Positions 56,637 to 64,000 of a stretch of DNA of 64,000 nt are shown piece by piece. The position numbers and the translations under genes are program-made. The first letter of the stretch is position 1. Each line of letters starts with the position of its first letter. Source of the stretch: Heloderma charlesbogerti (taxonomy: Eukaryota; Chordata; Lepidosauria; Squamata; Helodermatidae); assembly GCA_026122225.1 (NCBI GenBank), contig JANEZZ010001551.1, positions 1,284,001 to 1,348,000 of the forward strand, read 5' to 3'. A model generated the notes under the pieces. The model saw only the letters and a program-made list of their open reading frames with translations, was not told the origin of the DNA and did not search any database.

Positions 56637-56831
56637 CACAAATGCAGTATAGTTCCATACTGTGTGCTGGGATGCATGAATGTTCCATGAGAAAACTGCT
56701 AGCGTGTAGCAAAAAATAAATTAATAGCTTATAGGAACCTTTAATTAATTAGTTTCTTGCAGCAAACTAGCAATTTTCTCATGGCTCATTAGTGTGTCCC
56801 AGCACACAGTTTGGGGATGTCTGCATTTGTG
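56637..56831. mobile_element. Long inverted repeat, probable MITE, 195 bp
   Basis: Left arm CACAAATGCAG ... ACTGTGTGCTGGGA ... CATGAGAAAACTGCTAG pairs with CTAGCAATTTTCTCATG ... TCCCAGCACACAGT ... CTGCATTTGTG on the right. AT-rich loop at about 56716-56750. Confidence 0.75.
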
Positions 56832-57695
56832 TATCAACCTTCCAAGGAGCTTAGAGTGATGTAATGAAGCACTCCACTCCACCATGTTGGAGGTTTCCAG
56901 CATTTTAATATCAATTTCTTTACATTGTGGTCCTCTCCAAATGTTATTTTGGTTGGCAACTTTTCCTATGACCCTTTTCTCTCTCTAAAAGGTATTTCTG
57001 TATGCTCATTGCCAAGTTCTACCCTGTCTTCACTTAGATAACCTGAAATATTTAAACAGCTATCCCTAATGGATGAATTATTCTGGACCAGACACTCCCA
57101 TCACCTCTGCCCCTAAAATGTGTTTTAAAACTGCCCTTTTTAAGTTCTACCAGTGTCGCTCCATTGTGATTCAAATGTAGCCAGATGCTTTTGCTTGTGA
57201 GTACAGGCTTGGATGTACGAAATGTTCCCTCTGCCAGTGCCTAACAAATATAAACCCTTGCAGCACCACCCTCTTATCCCTTAGCTCTACCTGTCAAACT
57301 GTTCCTGCATGTGGAACAGGTAACATTTTCAAAACCATTATTTTGGAGGTGCTAGACTCCTACATCCAGGATTTCCAAGTATATGTCCCGGTGCCATTGG
57401 CACCAGTGTGTATGGCAGTCACTTGCTGAATCTGTATCTATTTTCAGAATACATTTTATATTGTGTTCAAGCATTCTGTAGTTATCCATAAAATGTGTTC
57501 TTCCCATGGGCTTCTGTTTTTATTTGGGGGTGGGGGGAGCAGCAGCAGTAATGCCCAGAACCACTGGCTGCTTTCTTACAAGGACTTTTCTTCAGTTTGT
57601 GGCAGTAGGAATTAGGTGCATAGGGCGTTCCTAGTATGTGTTATTTGCCTTTTGTCTACTCATTTTCAGCTCCTGTAAGACACCACTCTTTAGCA

Positions 57696-58011
57696 CAGGG
57701 GTGTCAAACTTCTTTGAGGCTGAGGGCTGAATACGTTTTGGAGAAGTTCTCAGCCCTTGTCAGGGCTGAAGGCCAAAGGGAGCAGGGCCCCAAATAACTA
57801 GTAGCTTAAAGCTACTAGTTTTAGTAACCAAGCCTTAGGAGAGGCATTTCAACCTTTTAGAATGGGGAAAAAAACCCACAAACAAAAGCCAGAACCACCA
57901 AATGATGGGTGGTTGGGGGAAAAGGAGGTGGGGCTAGGGAAAGGGGCATAGCCATCTGGGGAACCCTAGATGGCCAAATTTGGCCTTTGGGCCTGAGGTG
58001 TGACACCCCTG
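57696..58011. mobile_element. hAT-like MITE (CAGGGGTGTC family), intact ends
   Basis: CAGGGGTGTCAAACTT and the right end GTGTGACACCCCTG bound 316 bp, with a perfect 8-bp target duplication CTTTAGCA at 57688-57695 and 58012-58019. Shares its core with 28041-28451. Confidence 0.92.
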
Positions 58012-59752
58012 CTTTAGCATTGGCAGTTCAATGCTGTCTCCCTCTCCAGTGGATGTCAGGAAGAATTCATCAGGTAGAGGGACCCTCTCCTTAGAACTTT
58101 CCATCCCGAATAATGAAGTAGTATTTAGCTGCCTTGTTTACTCATAATATGCAACTGCTGGTAACAGGTAGATTAGAATGAAAGTCCAAAGTATGATGAC
58201 TTCCAGAATTTCATTGAGATTAGTTGGTTCTTATTTTCCCTAGATCTGGGGCAATTAAAGGTTAGTTCTGGAATAATGAATACTTGGGTTGCAATGCCAT
58301 ATTCTTTTTGAGGACAGTTTTTGGTACGTAGCATGTTGAACTTTTTAACATGCATTTTAATGGGTACATTACTTTTACCATCTGATGGAAGTTGGAATGA
58401 CTATTGACCTGAAATAAATGCACATGTTCAGTATTAATACAGCATGTTTCAATCCAGACAGAAGTCTTTCAATTTGACAAGCACGTATTCAAAGTAAATT
58501 AATGTTTAAAGTCTAAACGCTTTAAAGTTCAGCTGGAGTCTGCAACATTTGAAATAATCCTGAAGAAGCCATTTAAATAAAATTGCTGAGTGTTCTTTAT
58601 CCTTGATGCACAGGTAGGGTTGGCAGTGCTAGATAACTTCACTTAATTTAAGTTGTCAGTATCGTTTTTAAATACCCTGCTATATCTTAATGAACATTAT
58701 TTGAAAGGTTTGGGAAAATTCCAGTTAATACAGCTCCAATGGATTATTCATGTTAAAATATGAAGTGTACACTAAATGTTAGATATCTCAAATATCTAAT
58801 ATAAATATTGAATAATTAGCTTTTTATTGGGAAAGCCTCTTTGTTCTAGCTTTTTACTGCAAATTTTGAAAATGAGAGGTTGCAGATAATTAACATGTAT
58901 CCTATCAGAAAAATAATACAGAAAAAGCCAATAACAGTATAAATAATATTGTACAATACTAAATTATTATGCAGCATTCAGAACCTCTGCCTAACATTTT
59001 TGCGTAGCTTAATACTATCCTAGACTAATAAATGTGTTCCATCTTGTAATGAAATGTACGTTACTGTAAAACATTGCCATCAGAGCCTTCCTTAAGTCAA
59101 GCTGGATACAATACATTTTTGTTCAACTTTTGCTAGGCCAATAACAGTATATGAGAGTACTGCAAAATCAATTACCAAATAGCTTAATACCAGCAAGTTT
59201 TGTAGGATATTGTTTTAGTGTGAATTGTACACTATTCAGGTCATAATTAAAGTTAATATATTTTTTCAAATTTCTTTGAACTTAATTATTGTCATTGTTT
59301 GTTCCATAGCACTTTAGTATTTTATACATTAGGAAGCTAAGAAGGGGCTTGTAATGTCATCTGTGCTGTGATTCATGTGAATTGTCTTGATTGTGGCCTG
59401 GTGGTTGCTGTGGGTTTTGGGGGTTTCTGAAATTGTTCCTGCTAAGCTCCATCTGCTCATAGTTGCAAGTCCTGTTCATGTAACAGTCTGATAACACTTC
59501 ATCTTGCAAAATCTTGGAGTTGGAAATAGTCCTATACTGAATGGACATATCTGTCTTACCTATTAGATATGTATCCACCCCTTTCTCTCAGGAGGTCAGT
59601 CTGTGTACATGGGCATAATGATTTTGGCCCCAGTAGCCAGAGTAAGTTGCATGCTTCCCCATACTACCCCGATTAATGGAAGTTGTTATGTTTTGCATCA
59701 CCTTACTTCTATATTTGTGTAGCATATATAGTCCCAGATGAAAAATGGCTAA

Positions 59753-59842
59753 CAATGCAATCCTATGTGTGTCTATTCAAAACCAAAGCCCATTGACTTC
59801 AGTGGGTCTTTCTCCCAGAAAAGTGTGTATAGGATTGCAGCC
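59753..59842. mobile_element. Short Harbinger-like MITE, family A copy
   Basis: CAATGCAATCC / GGATTGCAGCC ends, TAA before and TAT after. Inner AAGCCCATTGACTTCAGTGGG is the family hairpin. Confidence 0.8.
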
Positions 59843-61142
59843 TATGAGCACCATTTCTGATCTAATGCACTCAAGATAGGAGATTAAAAAATTCCTGGAC
59901 TTAATTTCTCTTCCGATGCCAGCACCTGTACAGCGTTGGACACCTACCTATACCAACCATGTGGCAGTTCATTAAGTATTACAGTGAAAGTGTTGATCTA
60001 AACGCTACTGCAGTCTTCCCACTTTAGAAACTAGCTTCACTAGGGCTACTTGAAATGTTCTTGAATTGTAACTTTGTTTTTTCAGAATTTTTTATTTTAT
60101 GTAACTTTAAAATGATGGAAAATTGTACAGTTGAAAATATTAGTGATGTAGTATTTATCAGTACATCAGCCATTGAATGCAAGCATCTTCAATGCTAATC
60201 GATTAGTTTAAAGATCAGTTGCCACTATTGTCATGTTCTTTTCCTCCCATATAATGGTCACTGCAAATAAATAATGGGTGATATCTGAGTGAGGAGTAGC
60301 ACTTCTACATAGTAAGCTGTGGACCTTTTAATTAGATGCCACTGTGGTTTTTTCCTGTGGTCAAATAAACATGACCTACATTAAAAGGGCCCTATGGATA
60401 CATCTGATGCATCACTGTTGGTTTGGATTGTTTGCAGTTTGTTACAGATGCTTCTTGGCAGCTCCCACATTTTGGAAAGACTTGAGTAACGTAATGGCTC
60501 TGAAATGCATAATTGCTAGCAGGCAGTGGGATACGATTTTGCTTCTCCTGTGGAATCTTACTTGTAAGCATTGATTCACTCACAAAAGCAACTCGCAATC
60601 ACTACTGAAAAATAAGAGGTCCTACTACTACTTTGGTGTTAACTGCTGTTCACAGTTAAACTAGTAGATGTAAGTCTACCTGTTCACTTAAAAAATGACC
60701 TGTTCTAGTAACTGTTAGAAACTGATAAATACTGGAGCTTCTCAGTTTGAAAAGCATTCCATACACACCAAGAATGCCTTATAATATGAGCATCTTCTAC
60801 CATATAGAGATCAGCTTCATTTGTTTTATTTAACATCTTGGAGCAAAGGTTCCAAGTCAAGGAAAAAAGAGTCTGATTTTTTCCCCCCTCAGTAGAGATA
60901 ATGGCCCAGTTCAGATGTTATGATCTTGGCCAATAAACCATGGTTCATTGGCCTGAGGACAAGTCCTCTGCCTGCATGCTCCCTTCTTGCCCGTCCCTTT
61001 GCTTTGGTGACTGCCTTTAGTTCTGATGTTGTGGCTTGTTTAAGCCTAACTTTCCTGTTACTTCTCAACTAGGAAACTATGGTTTAATCCCTGCTTATTA
61101 ACCAGGATATGAAACCAAGATCAGATCAGATCTTGGTTAATA

Positions 61143-61171
61143 AGAGAGCCAGTATGGTGTAGAGGTTAGAA
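61143..61171 (+). mobile_element. tRNA-SINE head stub
   Basis: GAGCCAGTATGGTGTAGAGG followed by TTAGAATG is the tRNA-like A-box start of the MIR-like SINE, cut off by the L2 3' end that begins a few bases on. Confidence 0.55.
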
Positions 61172-61179
61172 TGTTTGTT

Positions 61180-63826
61180 TATTTATTCATTTACAATATT
61201 TATATACCACTCTACATCAAAGATTCCAGAGCGGTGAACAACAGATAAAAGAATAAAACACAATATTAGAACAATTAAAACATTTTAAAAGAAACAGATT
61301 CTACATGTAATAAAGCACAGCTTGTCACTCAAGGAAGGCCTCTCGAAGTAACAATGTCTTCAGGAGGCACCAAAAGCAATACAACGTTGGCACCTGCCTG
61401 ACCTCCAAAGGCAGGGAATTCCACAGGAAGGGGCCACCACACTGAAGGCTCTTTTCCTGGTGGACTCTAACTGGGCCATAGGTCCATGTGGAACCACCAG
61501 GGACATGCCCTCTGATGACCTCAGTGACCGGGCAGATTGGTAAAGAAGGAGGTGCTCTCTCAGGTATCCTGGTCCCAAGTTGTTTAGCGCTTTATACACT
61601 AGTACTGATACCTTAAACCTGACCCAGTAGCAAATAGGCAGCCAGTGCAGTTCCCTCAGCAAAGGAGTTACATGCTAAAAAGGGGCAGCTCCCGATAACA
61701 GCCAAGCTGCTGCATTCTGCACAAGCGCCAGCTTCCAGGCCAGCCTTAAGGGCAGCCCCACATAGAGCGCCTTGCAGTAATCCAGTCTTGAGGTTACTAG
61801 TGCCTGTACCACTGTGGCCAGGCTATCCAAGTCCAGGAAAGGCCATAGCTGGCGAACCAGCCAAAGCGGGTAAAAGGCACCCCGAGCTGCCACACCCACT
61901 TGGGCCTCCAACAACAGTGATGGATCTAGGAGTACCCCCAGACTACAAACCTGATATCTCAGAGGGAGTGCAATTCCATCCAGACAAGGCAATGAGCCTA
62001 TCTCCCGGATCCGGGAACCACTCACCCACAGGTCTTCCATCTCGCCTGGATTCAGCTTCAGTTTATTGGCCCTCATCCAGCCCATTCCAGAGTCTAGGCA
62101 CTGATCCAGGACTTGCACAGCCTCTCCTGATTCAGATGTCACAGAGACATAGAGCTGCGTATCATCAGCATACTGATGGCATTTAGCTCCAAATCCCCTA
62201 ATGACTGCTCCCAGCAGCTTCATATAGATGTTAGACAACATTGGGGACAAGATGGTACCCTGCAGCACCCTGTAGCTCGCTCAGTTGCCAAGGGGCTGAC
62301 TAATATTTACTCAATGTTACTATCTGAAATCGGCCCCATAGGTAGGACCAGAACCACTGTAACACAGTGCCTCCGATACCCATCCCACAGAGGATATCCA
62401 GGAGGATACCGTGGTTGATGGTATCAAAAGCCGATGAGAGATGGAGCAGAATTAACTGGGTTGCAGCCCCCTTAGTCTCTCTTGATAAAGGTAATCTATC
62501 AGGGTGACCAAGGCTGATTCAGTCCCATAACCAGATTGAAACCCAGACTGGAATGGATCTAGATAATCAGAATCCTCCAAGAGCGCTTGCAGTTGCTCCG
62601 CCACAACCCTCCCTTCCCTAGTACCTTCCCTAGGAAAGGGGTGTTTGTGACTGGGTGGTAGTTGTCTAATACTGTTAGGTCCAGAGTGGGCTTCTTCAGG
62701 AGTGGCTGCACTACTGCCTCCTTAAGGACAGCTGGGACTGTCCCACAGGGAAGCATTTATCACTCCCTGAACCCACCCAGTCATACCCCCTTGGCTAGCT
62801 TTTATTAGCCAAGAGGGGCAGGGATCAAGATGGCACATGGTCAGTCTCATTGCTGAAAGCATCTTGTCCACATCATCGGGCTGCAGTTATTGGAACTGAT
62901 CCCACAAAATCGGGTAGATGGTGGCATCAGACACCTCAACTGAAACTGCAATAACAGCAGCATTAGGTTCGCTGCGGAGACAAGCGATTTTGTCCTCAAA
63001 GTGCAATGCAAAAAGCAGCAGGTCCTCGACTGGGCCAGGGCCCCATTTGCTGGGAAGGATGTTAACAGCCCCTGGACCACCTGGAAGAGTTCCGCTGGAC
63101 GACTACTCAAGGATGCAATGGAGGCAGCAAAATAAGCCATGCAGTAGGAACGATAATGTGCTCTAACACATGCTTTGGTCATCTTCACTTTAAGTCTTAC
63201 ACCATTTGTGCTCTAGCCGACGTCCAGCCTGTTTAATTGACTGCAGCTCCCCAGTATACTAAGGAGCGGAGCTGAATCTGCAGCTCCAGAGAGGACACTT
63301 GGGTGCAATCAAGTTAATGGCCCTCCGCACCTCACTGTTCCACAGTATGGCTAGGGCCTCTGCTGGATCACCAGCTCTCTCCACTGGAAAATCCCCAAGA
63401 GCATTCAGAAATCCATTAGATTCCATCAGTCTCCTGGGGCAGGCCATCCAAATGGGTCCCCCACCCCTGCAGGAGGGAAGTAGCACTGTGAGTTCAAATC
63501 TCACCAGGAAATGGTCTGACCATGACAAAGGGGTTACTTGGACACCCCACCCCTCAGACCACCCTGCCCACAACTTGGAGAAAAAACCAAATCAAGGGAA
63601 TGCCCTGCTTCATGTGTTGGGCCAATGACAAACTGAGACAGCCCCATGGTTGCATGGAGACCATGAAGTCCTGAGTTGGAACTCCAGAGACAGCCTCAGC
63701 ACAGAAGTTGAAGTCACCCAGAACCACTGTCCCGAGTTCTTCCAACACCACACTCGAGACTGCCTATGCTAGCTCAGTCAGAAGGATGCTGGGTAGCAGG
63801 GTGGGCGGTACACCAACAGCATCCCC
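61180..63826 (-). pseudogene. L2-type LINE, antisense, long but decayed
   Basis: From right to left on the minus strand: endonuclease (63826-63554: LLVYRPPCYP, VVLGDFNFCAEAVSGVPTQD), its C-terminus and linker (63573-63259: WSDHFLVRFEL), reverse transcriptase (62756-62559: VVQPLLKKPTLDLTVLDNYH; 62268-61675: MLQGTILSPMLSNIYMKLLG, CHQYADDTQLYVS, SRLDYCKALYVGLPLRLAWK), C-terminus (61662-61360: LRELHWLPICYWVRFKVSVL) and 3' UTR. The YADD catalytic box is intact, but several frame breaks make it inactive. It is the longest L2 here, about 2.65 kb. Confidence 0.9.
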
Positions 63827-64000
63827 AATCTGTTGCATTGGGACTCTGCAAATCTGGGTTCTAGTCCCCACTTGGCCATGAAGCTCTTTGCGTGATTTTG
63901 GGCCAGTTGCTCACTTGGCCTAATGTACCTCACAGGGTTGTTGTGATGATAAAATTGGAGAGGAGGAGGATCATGTAAGCTGACTTGGGTTCCTTGCAAG
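63827..64000 (+). mobile_element. MIR-like tRNA-derived SINE, cut by the window edge
   Basis: TTCTAGTCCCCACTTGGCC (B-box region), GTGATTTTGGGCCAGTTGCTCA (core) and CACAGGGTTGTTGTGATGAT, then TAAGCTGACTTGGGTTCCTT. It interrupts the L2 endonuclease region to its left. Confidence 0.7.

Larger units (their letters stand above)
43262..64000 (+). other. CDKAL1: CDKAL1 intron after the second coding exon (continues)
   Basis: No match to the next CDKAL1 exon (the SDADLWLLNSCTVKNP segment) appears in any frame up to 64000, so this intron is longer than 20.7 kb. Gaps between repeats, such as 48000-49860, 50600-52400, 55000-56600 and 59850-60900, are AT-rich with nothing further recognised. Confidence 0.75.

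Noticed and set aside
60905..61140. Possible DNA transposon (GATCTTGG words and AACCATGG on two sides)
   Set aside because: Inverted words exist but ends and target duplication could not be defined.
61788..62186. 132-codon plus-strand open frame
   Set aside because: It is the complement of the L2 reverse transcriptase, which is the recognisable protein on the minus strand.
1..64000. CRISPR arrays, bacterial operons, prophage or tRNA/rRNA genes
   Set aside because: No regularly spaced repeats, Shine-Dalgarno-linked gene clusters or intact tRNA cloverleafs were seen. The tRNA-like boxes belong to SINEs.

Overview
This is vertebrate nuclear DNA, most likely from a squamate (lizard or snake). 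The evidence is two spliced vertebrate genes with consensus splice sites, two CpG islands in otherwise CpG-poor DNA, CR1- and L2-type LINEs, MIR-like tRNA SINEs, and an unusually varied set of short palindromic DNA transposons. The species cannot be read from the sequence.

Layout. 1-4300: gene-free upstream DNA with hAT-like elements. 4300-6060: a CpG island holding two start regions of E2F3: exon 1a (4857-5195, long E2F3a N-terminus) and the short exon 1b (6044-6058, E2F3b, reading MPLQQ). 6059-23003: first intron, holding a nearly complete but broken antisense CR1 (13209-17783). 23004-32007: shared E2F3 exons 2-7 with the cyclin A motif, DNA-binding domain, dimerisation region, marked box and pocket-binding tail. 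The predicted E2F3a is 448 aa. The intron between exons 4 and 5 is a U12-type AT-AC intron. 32008-34170: 3' UTR ending after AATAAA at 34140-34145.

Less than 1 kb downstream, a second CpG island (about 34980-35520) is the likely promoter of CDKAL1, on the same strand. Two CDKAL1 coding exons are present (40614-40783 and 43149-43261, residues 1-93). The gene continues past the right edge, and its third coding intron fills the last 20.7 kb with L2 fragments, MITEs and SINEs.

The two genes are neighbours in other vertebrates too (E2F3-CDKAL1 synteny) but do unrelated jobs: E2F3 is a cell-cycle transcription factor regulated by RB, and CDKAL1 is a tRNA methylthiotransferase. No prokaryote-like system, CRISPR array or complete viral genome was seen. 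The most notable points are the AT-AC intron, the conserved dual-promoter architecture of E2F3, a 118-bp microinversion inside an L2 LINE bounded by 10-bp inverted repeats, a group of Harbinger-like MITEs with TTA/TAA target duplications (one nested in another), and MITEs that carry ZNF143/THAP11-like motifs.
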